From Hymenopus coronatus (Eukaryota; Arthropoda; Insecta; Mantodea; Hymenopodidae), in NCBI GenBank assembly GCA_030762935.1, contig CM060895.1, forward strand, positions 76,925,001 to 76,989,000: a stretch of DNA of 64,000 nucleotides. Reading direction: 5' to 3'. A program made the translations under genes and the position numbers. The notes under the pieces are model-generated. The model did no database searches. It was not told the origin of the DNA and saw only the letters and a list, made by a program, of their open reading frames with translations. Positions 11,831 through 23,355 of the stretch are shown here, one piece after another (within the stretch, counting starts at the first letter, position 1; every line of letters starts with the position of its first letter).

Positions 11831-12093
11831 CATAATAGTTGGCTGTACTACGAATCCTGGGACTTAAAATACTTGCAATATTGTAAGTCGTCATTAGTGT
11901 TGTCATCTCAAAATAATTTGAGATCACCTTGTGGTTTAGCGGGAAACATGCGAGTCAGTTGAGAAATTCAATGCTATGCCGGCCTGTTGCCATGGTAGCT
12001 CAGTGGAAGAGCAATCGGCTAGGGACCGGGAGATCCGTGGTTCAAATCCCGGTTATGGCATTGAATTTTTCAGTCTGACTATCTATCCAACGA
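11831..12093 (+). repeat. SINE-S copy, + orientation, best tRNA-like module
   Basis: The leader starts CCATAATAGTTGGCTG and contains CTCAAAATAATTTGAGATC. The tRNA-like part (about 11990-12061) can be drawn as a cloverleaf: acceptor GCCATGG pairing with TTATGGC, a D arm GCTC/GAGC, and B box GGTTCAAATCC. A pyrimidine-rich tail follows. This is a tRNA-derived retroposon, not a tRNA gene, since the same module recurs at least eight times with decay. Confidence 0.85.
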
Positions 12094-12968
12094 AAAACTT
12101 CTTTGGTGACAGAAAAATATATCACCAGCAGTAAAAACTGCAACCACATGACAATAAATGTCCTGATACAGTGGAGATTACGTTAAGAAATAATGTTGGT
12201 ATATTTCGTTATTAATTATGTCAAATCGTCCACTACCTTCTGGATGGCTGTCGTACAAGGGTCGAGTCTAGTCGCTGGTTCTGATTTAAGTAATCCATAA
12301 GAAAATAGAAACTTGACCGTAATCAGCGAAATTGGCCGATCCAACACCCACGGCCAAAGTTGATCATAATCAGCTAGCACGTTTAACTTTGATCATTGTC
12401 CATACACCGAAAAATTATGTTAAACGCGGTCAAATGTCGAAATGACTGCGATCAAAACTCGATGGAGAATGGTCATGACAACTGAACTTCTAGAGTTATT
12501 TAAATAATTTTGTTGCGTAAATTCATAATTCTAATAAAATCAACCACGCTACGCATTATTAAACATATTCAGTATAGAAAATTCAGATTCTACAGTAAAC
12601 GAGTTTAAAAGATCTATCATATCAATTTTTTGTATTAATACATATTAATATATAGGGTTTTAATGTTGTGCGATATTATTTATATTTTGCTAAATTAAAT
12701 ATTTATATCTCAAAACTGCAGTAACATATTTTGTAAAAAAAAACTTACATATATGGACGTTTATTCAGTTTAATTTTGAAATACAGTACAATAATATTGG
12801 GTGGGATGCAACCATTTCTCTATTTATTGTAAGTAATATATATGTATATATATATATACATATATATTATATTGTATCTAGGACAGTTAGATAGAAAGCA
12901 ATAAAGAAATACTCCAGCTTATGCGATATTCAAATCTTTTAAGAGTTGATAAATATACAATGTCTTCA
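12094..12968. other. unassigned AT-rich sequence with a TA microsatellite
   Basis: No genes. An alternating TA tract lies at 12838-12872. The 12300-12480 part is more balanced and has two AACTTTGATCAT-like motifs of unknown meaning. Confidence 0.35.
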
Positions 12969-13505
12969 TAATTCCATTCGCTTGATTTGTCCAATAGAAA
13001 AAATAAAAGCATAACGATATCTAATTTGAGGAAAATATAACGCTTTTAAAAGTGAAACCAATAATAAAGAATATCTCGAAAATTATTAACAAAAATTAAC
13101 TGACATAAACAATTGTTTTATAGATATCTTCAATTTACGATTACAATATCAATATTATTCGGAATATTGCAGAGGCTATCCTTAGAAATTTTAAGGCATT
13201 ATTCTATTTTCCGTAACGTTTCCAAAATATGGTGTATTAATAAAAATTGAGAGCTGATTTTGAGAAAATAAAAATTTCCTTGAACATGTTTGTGCCCATC
13301 TTTGGAAAATTCTTAAACTAAATATCAGGTTTAATGTTAAACGACGTTAAACTTATGTCCACAGACACACACACACACAAACACAAGTGCGCCCGAGGAC
13401 CTTTTTCTGAAATTGGTTTCTTTGGATTCAAGGAGTCACAAAATGCATATTTATGGTGAAATCTAGACATGCAAATTTTAAATTGAATACAATCTTTTAC
13501 TTCTT
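12969..13505 (-). repeat. R1 copy, - orientation, strongly decayed
   Basis: The body is recognisable at AAAGTGAAACCAATAATAAAG, GCAGAGGCTATCCTTAG and a CA tract (13365-13378). Both ends are eroded. Confidence 0.7.
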
Positions 13506-13506
13506 A

Positions 13507-13625
13507 CGGTACCAGATGGCTCAGTTATCCCGTATTTCACGTGTGCGAACATCCCTTTCTAAGTTAAAGGAGTTGCAGAACTTAAGGGGGTTTCATGTTA
13601 AAACCCGCCAGGGGGAGTTGGCCTG
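13507..13625 (+). repeat. SINE-like repeat, partner of 38426-38550
   Basis: Shares ACCAGATGGC, GTGTGCGAACATCCTTTC-like and AGTTGCAG segments with the later copy, ending CCAGGGGGAGTTGG against CAGAGGGAGATTGG. The type of element is unknown. Confidence 0.55.
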
Positions 13626-14116
13626 AATACTTTGATTTATCCCTCTCAAAGAGCTTGATCCGCTCACCGTCTTCGCATACATAGTGCGAATAGAGAAAGT
13701 AATAAATCTTTAATATATTGTCATTACTTTAAATGAATGTTTTAAAGTGCATTTTCTTTTTTTATTCCATACGCCATATGTGGACATAAAGTCAAATTGA
13801 TTAGACTCCAGCGCTAATGATTAGTTCTAAATTAGTTCATGTTTACAGTTCAGTATAATTACACCTATTATATTTTCAATTTGTTAATTCAATTAAATGT
13901 TATGAAAACCAATTCGTATTTCACATTTTGGTTACTCAGGCTATGGTACTGTCATATTGTTCCAAATCATTTTTGGACAAAGGTGAAGGTAAGCAAAGAA
14001 TGCTATCTAATACAAAATGGCTGGTCAGTAGGCGAAGTACACAATCGGTGTCTAGTTAATAAGTTCCCCCATAGAATATATTTCTTTCAGCCCCACAAGC
14101 TAAGTATTGTATAATA
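13626..14116. other. unassigned sequence
   Basis: A 91-codon ORF at 13839-14114 has no recognisable domain and is AT-driven. I see nothing else. Confidence 0.3.
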
Positions 14117-14277
14117 TTTTTACTTTCTCTTCAAGTACTATCTACATAGTGTATAGAGCAGGTATTGTGTTACACCCAAAATTCGATACCCAGATTTCAG
14201 CGATAATATATGTTTTGAGACCCGCTGAATCCAAAAAAGCATTTTTAGAGAAACATCCTTGCGTGAATCTGTTTGTG

Positions 14278-14309
<32 letters not shown>

Positions 14310-14998
14310 GTTGTGGGCAGCAAAGCTCAAAACGAAAATTCCTTTATATATCAAACTTGGTATTTAAGTTCAATATCTTCCAAAGATACGACACAAAGAT
14401 TTTCAGCAAAATCCCCCCACCCTCAAAAACCTTTTACATGGAAAAATGTTCAAAAATTTTGATTTTCCCAAAATGGCTCTAACAATTTTCATTCAAGGAT
14501 CGTATATTAAAGATATTTACATGACAAATAAAATATATATCTTGAACTTTCTCGAATAGACTTTGAAGACATCTTTATTCTGGATGAAATTTGCGAAATA
14601 TTGCATAACTGGTAAATTGAAAATGTAGAAAATGTACTGTATAGAAATGTAAATCTCATTAAAACACATAATTTATGTTATATGCATTTTTTCGAGGAGT
14701 TGATCATTTTTAGATATTCCTTGTTATTAGCGTCAGCTTTAAACTATTTATACTTTTCTCATATGGAAATTTGTCAACTCCTTTCCATACAAGCAAAGAA
14801 ACTTCAACCACATAGCAACCAGCTATGCACCACCACTCTAGCCTATAGTACGCCATTATGTCCCTTCTACTTACATGGGAACATGTAATAATACCATCTT
14901 TGCTATTTTTTTCTCGATTAGATGAGGTAAATGGAAGAATAACCTTTTTAACTATCATTTGTATAGAGATGTAATGAATGGGATAGTCAGATTTTTTG
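14117..14998 (+). repeat. R1 copy, + orientation, full length
   Basis: TTTTTACTTTCTCTTCAAG start, GT microsatellite at 14273-14310, CCACCCTCAAAAACC, then GGATAGTCAGATTTTTT at the end. Several overlapping ORFs here are products of the GT tract. Confidence 0.92.
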
Positions 14999-16104
14999 AA
15001 ACAAAATGTCATCGATCAGAAAGAGGCATCCTCTGTCTCACATGCATTATTCAGGAGTGACTAGGGTTGCAAAGTAATTAGGAAAGAGGAAGGTGCCTTG
15101 GCTCACCTCTAGCAGCAGCGACCGGCAGTCAGATTCTATTTCATTCAGACTGTATGCAGTTTCGGTGCTTCTTTTGAAAATCGTCCGGCATAAGCTAACT
15201 CATATCACACGTACATGTATTTACATAAAAGGGAGAAAGATGTGCCCCCTTTTCATCCTACCAAAGCAGCTTGATCCTACAAACGTAACGCAAAGGGACC
15301 AAACATATATTTTATTTGCTGTGTGGGTGTGCTTTTTGCACATACCTGGATCTTTAATATGATTACTGGTGATCCCAAAATCATGTATTTAAAAATCCTT
15401 TGGTAAACAGCTCCCTGGCTTATTGGAGTTTCACTCAGTGCAATGAACAATTCTGCTTGCCCCTCTGACTTCGCTTCTTACACACAAGCTTGAAAAGAAC
15501 CCTAGCCTCTGTAGGCACTGAACCAAAATATTTCGGAATTTGTAAAAGTTGCTTTAGGATTTATCTGTGTGACGTCACTAGCCCTAACATGAAACAGCAA
15601 CATAAATATAGTTACCATGTGGCATGTTTTATTTCAGGTGATGTGATGTTGGATCCCATTGGCAAAATTATCATCAATGTTGATTCTGTCTGTCTCTCTC
15701 TCTCTGTGTACTATAATTCCAATGATAATGATGATGGTGATTTGTGTTTAAGGACACTCAACTTCTAAAGTCATCAGCGCCCTTAGAAATTAAAATCTCG
15801 ACTAACACCAAAAATAAAAGCACCAAGAAGATAAAATCCATAAAACACCATGAAAATAAAATGAAGAATAAAATATCTGGCAAAGAGACAGATAAAACCT
15901 AAGAAAAGATAGCTATTAGCACTGGAAGTCAGAATTAAAAAACAAAAAAACAAATAATAGGGGGGAAAGGTTCCATAATTCGGAAAATATTAGTCGAGTA
16001 AATTCAACACTTCATACTTTAGATGATCAACCAAGTCTAGACCAGTACGGCACATACTTGTTCAAAAGAATGTTAAAAACAGTAATGAAATAAAACAAAC
16101 CTTT
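14999..16104. other. unassigned sequence
   Basis: About 1.1 kb without repeats that I recognise. ORFs at 15093-15362 and 15490-15768 have no recognisable domain. A TC/TG-rich patch lies at 15687-15708, and 15780-15960 is A-rich. Confidence 0.3.
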
Positions 16105-16161
16105 CTGATATATTTAATTCACATGACTTTCTCTATCTGTTCTGCAAACAAACCATTCTTA
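16105..16161 (-). repeat. R1 end fragment, - orientation
   Basis: TTAATTCACATGACTTTCTC then TGTTCTGCAAACAAACC. This is the outer 57 bp of a copy whose body resumes at 16515, suggesting a later insertion or rearrangement of about 350 bp between them. Confidence 0.7.
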
Positions 16162-16514
16162 CTGTTATGTCATACACTGGACAGGTCCAGCGGTAAATCA
16201 ATGTGCATTGCCCTGGTGTTCAAGTATAATGGCGTGTTAAAGAAACATGTTCCTTCATTGTGTACATTGCCCCATTACAGCAGTGCTGACATTACAGTAG
16301 GTGAGTTATAATAAAACCGATAAATGTTACTTGTTATCTAGTGCTAATATAACAAATTGAACGTCAACGTAAATGCCCACTGTTTATTGCATTACATGAC
16401 GGACTGTGTCATACGTTCGATCCACTCAACTCCTCGTGACCCCTCGGTAATCTACATTCGTTGTACAACTACAACACTAGTGACACCGCGACACCGGTAG
16501 CCTGAACTAGAAGG

Positions 16515-16628
16515 GATTATACTTATAAGTAAAAGGGGAATAATCGAAAACCATAGTCAAAACTTTTAAAATCAGTCGCTATGCAATAGTCATTGAAATC
16601 CGGTTATATTTCCAAGGGAGTAAAATAC
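16515..16628 (-). repeat. R1 body fragment, - orientation
   Basis: TTATAAGTAAAAGGGGAATA, CATAGTCAAAACTTTTAAA and GCAATAGTCATTGAAATCC match the R1 body, downstream of the fragment at 16105. Confidence 0.7.
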
Positions 16629-17104
16629 ATTGTGAAAATGCCTTCCTCCACTGCCATCGCTGTTAGATACCCATTGTTGAATGAAACCACCTCAGCGCTA
16701 AAACCGCCGCGCGGGAATGTAAATTTAAAAGCATCACTTTTCACACCACGTCTTCTCAGTGTTTAAAAATAGTCACAAAGTCAAGGTTAATTCAATACCT
16801 TAAGAATTTCTGGCGGGTGCGTGCCTTCGTGTTTTATATGGAATCACCCCTGCATTTTAACCTTGCTAGTGTTACATGTAGTGCAGATAATTTTATTTAT
16901 ATAATCCAAGTGTAGTAAAATGTGCTAGCTGAAAAAAGTCACAGTTGCCTACATACAAGTTGGTTTCTGGGATATTTATGTGTTCTTATATTAGAATGAA
17001 GATTCCAAACTTTATGTGCAATATTGATTAAATGGAAAATAAAATTCACGCAGGCTAAAGAGCAATGAGGTTAATAAAGAAAGTCGTGTAAATGTTGTAA
17101 CTTA
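16629..17104. other. unassigned sequence
   Basis: Mixed composition; 16690-16720 is GC-richer. I see no repeat or coding signal. Confidence 0.3.
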
Positions 17105-17123
17105 CAGAGGCATTTTCATGTAG

Positions 17124-17411
17124 AGCCAGCTGAGCTCTGAGGAAACACACAACAAAATGGACGAAACGTCAGCTGCAAGCCAAGAGACGACGCGGCCTTC
17201 TCCGAAAAATTCAGATGCTCCGCTGCGAGTACTGCGGACTCCAAGAACCAGTGGTACTAAAAGAACTTCGGGCCGAACATCTGAACCTCTCTCGAAAGGG
17301 AGCATTTCGGATTGGGTTGGCCTCGACGAGACAGTGGTTCCCGAAACTCAGAGGGGCCTTGCAATATATTATGACGTCACAATTTGGCTTTTAGTGGCTC
17401 CTTCAAACTAG
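17124..17411 (+). CDS. unrecognised GC-richer ORF, possible exon or transposon remnant
   Basis: A 95-codon open frame after the TAG at 17121-17123. The first ATG is at 17157 (MDETSAASQETTRPSP...). It is rich in Ser, Thr, Arg and Pro, with clearly higher GC than its surroundings, and it breaks the AT-rich pattern of chance ORFs. A CAG resembling a splice acceptor sits at 17105-17107, just before the upstream stop. I recognise no domain. It could be one exon of a host gene, the linker end of a retroelement protein (the GACGAAACGTC motif recalls Penelope-like tails), or chance. Confidence 0.25.
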   Translation, partial: SQLSSEETHNKMDETSAASQETTRPSPKNSDAPLRVLRTPRTSGTKRTSGRTSEPLSKGSISDWVGLDETVVPETQRGLAIYYDVTIWLLVAPSN

Positions 17412-17726
17412 TACTTTTCGAAAAAGTTAACGTTACTATGTTAACGGTCTGCGCAGAAGTTTGAATTCTCAATGCAGCAGCATCGTTACTGATCGGTTAT
17501 TTAAAGAAACTAACAACCAACTAAGAAAGCAAAACATCCTTATAAATTATTTTATTATGCATGACCACTCTACAATAATATGCAATAATTCCTGTTTATT
17601 AATTACACATCCTGCTATAGTATTCCTTGAGTCTCCACATTGTGTGCAACATTGTAGAAATATAAAAAATAATATGCCTAATACCTCTGGTAAGACGTTT
17701 AATTTTTTCTTACGTGGATGTTAATA
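17412..17726. other. unassigned AT-rich sequence
   Basis: ORF 17461-17724 is AT-driven with no recognisable domain. No repeat is seen. Confidence 0.3.
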
Positions 17727-18570
17727 TGTTTACTTTCTCTAGCGCGTATGTATGTATAGTGCACACCACTCCATAGGTGGAGAACGTGTTGTATTCCACC
17801 CAAAATTTCGATACTAAGATTTTGCCAGAAATGCCTGTTTTGAAACCGCCTGTATCGAAAAATTGCATTTTTAGAAAAATATCGGTATGTTTGATTAACG
17901 TAGCTAAAAACGAAAACTCGGTTAAATACTAAACTTAGTATTTAAATACAGCATCTTCCAAGGGTGCACCACGAAGATTTTAAGAAAATCACAACTATAT
18001 TTTAAATGAAATATTTTTTCTAAAATTGTGTTTTTCTGAAAATGGGGTAACAATTTTTATTAAAATACCTCACGTTTAAGGTATTTTCATTAAAAACGAA
18101 ATGCATATTTTATATTTTCTGGGAATAGTCTCTGAAGACTTTTTCATTCTGGAGGAATTTTGTAGAACTTGTAAATTCTAACAGATAGACACAAATTTAC
18201 TATATATCCTTAAAACACCAAATTTATGTCATACACATAGAAATAACTGTTTCCGAGATATTCCTTGATATTGGTTGCAATTTTAAACTATTAAAATTTT
18301 ATCACACTTGAAGGCATCTTCGTTTCATATCTTTTGATTTTATTTATTGATAACCAAATATCAATTACAAACACATAATGCCAGATTTGATAAGATTTGA
18401 CAATTAGTTTATCCTAGTGTATTCTCTTATTTCCTTTCTACGTATAAGCAAGTAATAAGACCATTTCTGTTAATGCTAAATTATATAAACAATGTGTAGG
18501 TAAGAGAATAATCTTTGTAAGAATTGTTTGTTTGTAGAAAGTTGTGTGAATGGAACACACCATATTTTTC
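17727..18570 (+). repeat. R1 copy, + orientation, full length
   Basis: TTTACTTTCTCTAGCGCG start. The hairpin region is disturbed by about 20 extra bases, and the microsatellite is almost lost. The end reads GTGTGAATGGAACACACC. The TTTGTAGAAAG inner end marks the second subfamily. Confidence 0.88.
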
Positions 18571-18585
18571 CTTCCTGGATGATAC

Positions 18586-19411
18586 TATTTTTACTTTCTT
18601 AGGCATCTATGTACAATGTATATAATGGATGGTGAAGGTACTGTATTCCACCGAAGAATGTCATACCGATAATATATGTCATACTGGAGATACATGTTTT
18701 GAGACACTCTGGATAAAAAAGAACTAACTTTAGAAAAGTGTCCGCGTATGGCTATCGTATGTTTGCGTATGTAGCCAGCATATCTCAAAAACGATTGGTC
18801 GGTTAAATACCAAACTTGGTATTTTCAGGTAAATTCCGCTATCCCAACTAACCTTTATATGGAACATTTTTCGAATACTTTTATTTTTTAAAAAATAGCT
18901 CCAATGATTTTTATTAAAATACGAAAGTTTCAAGATGTTTTCATTACAAACGAAATCCTATCTTTAAATTTATGGGAATAGCTTATAAAACCGGTTCCTT
19001 CTGATATTTCTATAGCTTGTAAACTGTTAGAGGTAGACTTGAACTTACTATAAAAAAATACATTACGTTTTAACACACAATTTATGTCATACACACTTAT
19101 TTGAAGAGATAACCGTTTCCTTCCAAGGTATTCTTTGATATTATTTTCAATTTTAAATTAGTTATACTTTTCTCAAACGGAAGAAAGAAAAATGAAATTC
19201 AATTGTTTCAGATAGTGGCAGCTTTAAAAACAATTTCCTATAGCGTTAAACTAATGTTTATTCTTATTTCCAAGGAAGGGTCTATTATGACAATCTATGC
19301 TAATGGTATCTCGATTAGCATGATGTTGATAAATGAATAACATTTTCTAAGAAAGTTTGTTTGCAGAACAAGTAGGAAAAATCGTGTGTGTGGAATACAT
19401 GAAAATTTTTG
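18586..19411 (+). repeat. R1 copy, + orientation, 15 bp after the previous copy
   Basis: Starts TATTTTTACTTTCTTAGGCA and ends TGTGGAATACATGAAAATTTTT with TTTGCAGAACAAGTAGG. Same subfamily and orientation as its neighbour, so the two look like a joined pair. Confidence 0.88.
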
Positions 19412-20299
19412 CTCCTATTCCCACAGAATTCATTTTAATCTATGTTAAAACAGAGATGGCGTCCCTAACTTGCTGCAATGAAAATTCTGCCTTAATGCAA
19501 ATACCCTGGAAAGTATGAAACAGACCAGCCAACAATATTTCATCTCATTGTTTGTGATCAAAGACGTGTTTCTAAGTTGTATTTCCATTATATTGAAAGG
19601 TAAATAAACAGCACTAATCTCTATTTTATATTCTTTAAAGTACAGTGCACAAACTGCAACATACTAAATGGAAAGTGATGACCCTAGGAAGAGGTTAAGT
19701 TCCAGCGGTTTCCAGTATTTAATAGTTTAATGTTTAGAAATTACTAAAGAGATTAAAGATGTAAATAGGTTAAAATACATGTCACGTACCTTGGATTCCT
19801 CTTTAAGAACAACATTATTCAATGTATAACCGTAATCCTTTTGAGTTTCAGAATTTAATCCTCCGAAAGGTGACTCATTTTCGAATAGTTCTCGTAATTA
19901 CTATTACAATCTGGCACACTATACTTTGGGGCATTATTCCTTTAACAATAACATACAATGTAAAGCCACTAATAAGAAAATACCTAGTCCCAAAACTATG
20001 TAAAAATCAAACATGTACTTACAAATTCCAAGAAATATAGGTTAGGTTTGATGGTGGTGCTGTTGGGCCGATTACAAAGTTCTTTCTGGCCACTTGGAAT
20101 GTGTTCGGCCTAAAGAAGAAGAAAATATAGGATATCCTCATCACTATCCTTCTAAGTTCAATAAATCTGTTGCACTACTATTTGTACAGCAATTAGATTA
20201 TGATATAAGATTCATAAAGTATATAAACATATTTCTATTGTTTTAATATTACTGTTTCTCTTCATCATCTGAATAATAATAACTATAAAAATTATTATT
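19412..20299. other. unassigned AT-rich sequence
   Basis: Contains a 72-codon ORF (19822-20040) without a recognisable domain. No repeats identified. Confidence 0.3.
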
Positions 20300-20600
20300 A
20301 TATAATAGATTGTGAAGACGTCTTCATTCAAAAGGAAAGTTATATAATCCTGTATAACTGGTACACGTTAAGTAATAGACGAAAGCGTACTAAACATCAA
20401 ATATAAATTTCTTTAAAACATATTATACTTCAAAAACTTTCCCGAATATCCGTTACTAATGGTTCAAATTGGTCTGTAAGCCCAGTCAATTTTCAGATGT
20501 TTCTCTAGGTCAAGAAAGACTTTTAAGGCTAGCATATTACGTTCTGTTCTTAAATATTTGACTATCGCTATTCTCCACTAATCTATGTGATGATATACAA
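20300..20600 (+). repeat. diverged R1 subfamily, + orientation, partial
   Basis: GAAGACGTCTTCATTC, TATAACTGGTACACGTTAAG and GACTATCGCTATT align with the R1 body. The stretch between (CGAATATCCGTTACTAATGG, GTCAATTTTCAGATG) matches 22985-23272 rather than common R1. Confidence 0.7.
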
Positions 20601-20902
20601 AATAAATAAGTTAATTAACTCATTTATATGGCGAAATAGGCTGTGTGAGAGTAATAACCAGCATATGGAGTCGTTCTCTGGTACTAGCCAAAGGGCCACA
20701 GCGAGTGGCCATTTTATGTAACCTCAAGGAAATTAATACAGTATCCGGTTCCGATCACACATGGCTATACGTGCTTATAAGTACAAATATAGACTCAGTA
20801 TATTTACATTTTTTTTAATAAAAGCCTTTACATACAGTGAGGCTATCTTAATATCCTGATTAATTTGATAGATATCAGGTTTATTTAACTTATTCACTGT
20901 TT

Positions 20903-21224
20903 TGTCAAGTGGTTTATCAAATAAATTGTAATAATTGTGAAAAACTTTACGTTGGCAGAACAAAGAGAAGCTTAAAAGTTCACCTAAAGGAACATCAAAG
21001 AAACATTACATTGAAACAGTTGGATATTGGCAGTAGCCAATCATTTCTGGAATACTAATCACGAAATTGGACAAGAAATTAAATTACTGAAAGCCATTAA
21101 CACTCCTTCAGAGTTGAATATCTGGAAGAGAATCTTCATTCATAGTAACAGCAGTAATGTGGTTAACTTTGAAATATCACCAGCAGATGTAAAGCTTTTA
21201 AAACTTCTACAAACTGAAAGTTAA
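20903..21224 (+). pseudogene. Penelope-like element, GIY-YIG endonuclease C-terminus, frameshifted
   Basis: One frame (20903-21026) reads CQVVYQINCNNCEKLYVGRT followed by KRSLKVHLKEH, matching the GIY-YIG layout G-V-Y-x-I-x-C-x-x-C ... Y-V-G-x-T-x-R ... EH that ends Penelope-like retroelement proteins. The protein then continues in the next frame from 21027 (AVANHFWNTNHEIG) to the stop at 21224. One frameshift near 21026 separates the two. No reverse transcriptase is seen upstream, so this is a truncated copy, as is common for these elements. The Tyr, Gly and Arg of the core motif are retained, and the first Gly is replaced by Val. Confidence 0.8.
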
Positions 21225-21599
21225 GCTAAAGACTCAAAACTAGCAAGCAGTTCCGAAATATTCCACCAGAGGTCGCCAAGGTCAAGCAACAAGAAGGCAG
21301 ATGCCAATGATGTCCGTCTTCTACCACCTGATGTCACTGCAATCAGAATGACACCGATATTAAACGTCGAAGCTTCCGAGCTACCTCAGACGTCAGCTAA
21401 CCTGCAAGAAAATGACAACGAAGATTGCCGAAACGCGTCCAGATTATCAACACCAAATCTAGTGGAGCAAGTGTCTGCAATGGATGTCCAAATTTCTACA
21501 ATAGACTCAGTACTTTAATTGCGCTCAATACTTTATTGGGCACCAACGTGCGCAATGAATATGTATAAAAATCCATCTTGGCCAGGCAACGGCGCAGTC
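21225..21599 (+). mobile_element. probable 3' tail of the Penelope-like element
   Basis: Follows the GIY-YIG remnant directly and is GC-richer than its surroundings. It contains GATTGCCGAAACGCGTCC, reminiscent of the region just after the endonuclease in this element class. The right boundary with R1 at about 21600 is approximate. Confidence 0.45.
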
Positions 21600-22331
21600 T
21601 ATGTGTGCGTGTGTAGACAGCATAACGAAATGCTCGTTAAATACTAAATTTGGCATTTAGTTCATTATCTTTCAAGGATGATACAAGAAGATATTTAAGA
21701 AAATACTATCCCAACTATCCTTTGCATGGAAGGAATTTCGAATGTCTTTATTTTCTCAAAAATTAACTATTTTGATTAAAATACCTATAATAAAGATATT
21801 TACATGCCAATAAAATGTATATAGTATATTTTCTGGGAATAACTTCTAAAGACCTCTTTATTTTGGATCAACTTTGCTAAATTTTATATAACTGATAAAC
21901 CACAAGAGATATATAAAAACTTACTCTACAAATATGTAGATCTTATTAAAAATACACCATGTTATACACATTTTTTCGTGAATTTTAACGTTTTCGAGAT
22001 ATTCTTTGTTATTTATTTCAATTTTAAGCTAGGAGTCTTCTCAGGCGTGGCCACCTTTCGTTTTATTCTTCTTTTGTTTTTCTGGTAATGCAAAGTGAAC
22101 CGAAATTCAATTGTTCACATATCGACAGGCTTTTGAATGATCTGATTATCGCTTTAGCTGGTGTATTCCTTTTTTCCTTTTACTTACAGGGAAGCGAGTA
22201 ATAAGACCATATCTGCTAATGTTTATCTCGATTAGCATGACGATGCTAAAGAAATAATCTTTTGTGAGAACAGCTTATTTGCAAAACAGGTAGAGATACT
22301 CATGTGAGTGTAACACTTCAGATAATTTTAT
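21600..22331 (+). repeat. R1 copy, + orientation, hairpin end lost
   Basis: Starts at the GTGTGCGTGTGTAGACAGC microsatellite and runs to CATGTGAGTGTAACACTTCA. GCAAAACAGGTAGAGA places it in the second subfamily. Confidence 0.88.
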
Positions 22332-22624
22332 TAAATACTTTTCAATTCGTTTTGTTTTCTGGGAATAGATTGGAAAGGAAATATATATTGTGACCACTAA
22401 GGTTGTGTTGACTAGGGGAATAGCTAACTTGGAGTTTAGAATGATAGAGCATAACAAACACTTGGCTTAACAATAACAATATAATGATACATTAGTGCAT
22501 TCTTCCAATATGTAGTTGTTTGGTTTACAAAAAGTGGGGCTTCGTGAATTAAATATTGACAACTTTATTGTGTTTGAGTTTGATAGTAACTCGTAGGTCT
22601 TACCTTGAGAGCTGCTGTCTATAA

Positions 22625-22675
22625 TGAGAGAGAGAGAGAGAACGAGAGCGCAAGAGAGCGAGAGAGAGAGAGAGA
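22625..22675. repeat. (GA)n microsatellite, interrupted
   Basis: GA repeats with short interruptions (ACGAGAGCGCAAGA). The 120- and 104-codon ORFs over it are low-complexity artefacts. Confidence 0.9.
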
Positions 22676-22984
22676 CAGGCCCCGAGTCGGCCCTAATTTC
22701 GAATCGAAGCAGCCAATCAGCATAGAGCATTTGCATTGTTCCAGAACATTCCGTATGACCTGAGCAGGAGCAAAGTTCCATGTTGCTCTGTTTAACCCTG
22801 TACGTCGACAGGGAAAGCTGATGTAATTGTAATTTCCACAGAAAGAAGAGACAGTAGTCTTCCAGTTATTTACGCAATCTAACAAAGTTTCTACTTCAAG
22901 AAACTGTAAAATGAAATTCCAATTACATCTCGAGTGTCCCGAATAAAATATTCTCAAAATAATATAAGTTACAACACGCATGTG

Positions 22985-23310
22985 ACAATATCATCCCATA
23001 TTATTGGTACACATTAAGCGTTAGACGAAAACATAATAAACATCAATTGTTAATTCTTTAAAACATTCTTCAAAAACTTTTCTGTGACGTTAACTTTCCG
23101 GATATCCGTTTTTAACGGTTCCAGTTGGTCAGTAAGTCCTGTTGATTTTCAGGCGTTTCTTTCGATGTCACGGAAGAAGTATGGAATTTTAAGGTCAGCA
23201 GTAACTTCCGGTTTTTAAGCATCCGATTATTGCTATTCTGTATGAATCTAACAAACGTGTAACGCAGTTATTTCTGCAAATATTTTATCTCGATTAAAAT
23301 GAAGTAACAC
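22985..23310 (+). repeat. diverged R1 subfamily, + orientation, partial
   Basis: Second member of the variant seen at 20300-20600 (GGTACACATTAAGCGTTAGA, CGGATATCCGTTTTTAACGG, CGATTATTGCTATTCTG), extending to TATCTCGATTAAAATGAAG. Confidence 0.7.
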
Positions 23311-23355
23311 ATTTTAGTTAATAAGTTTATCTCGATTAGCATGAATTAAATAGCA
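23311..23355 (+). repeat. R1 fragment, + orientation, at an inverted junction
   Basis: GTTTATCTCGATTAGCATGA repeats the preceding R1 segment in + direction and then meets the - oriented copy starting at 23356, so the two face each other. Confidence 0.6.

Noticed and set aside
11990..12061. tRNA gene
   Set aside because: It folds like a tRNA but is embedded in a multi-copy SINE with leader and tail, so it is a tRNA-derived retroposon.
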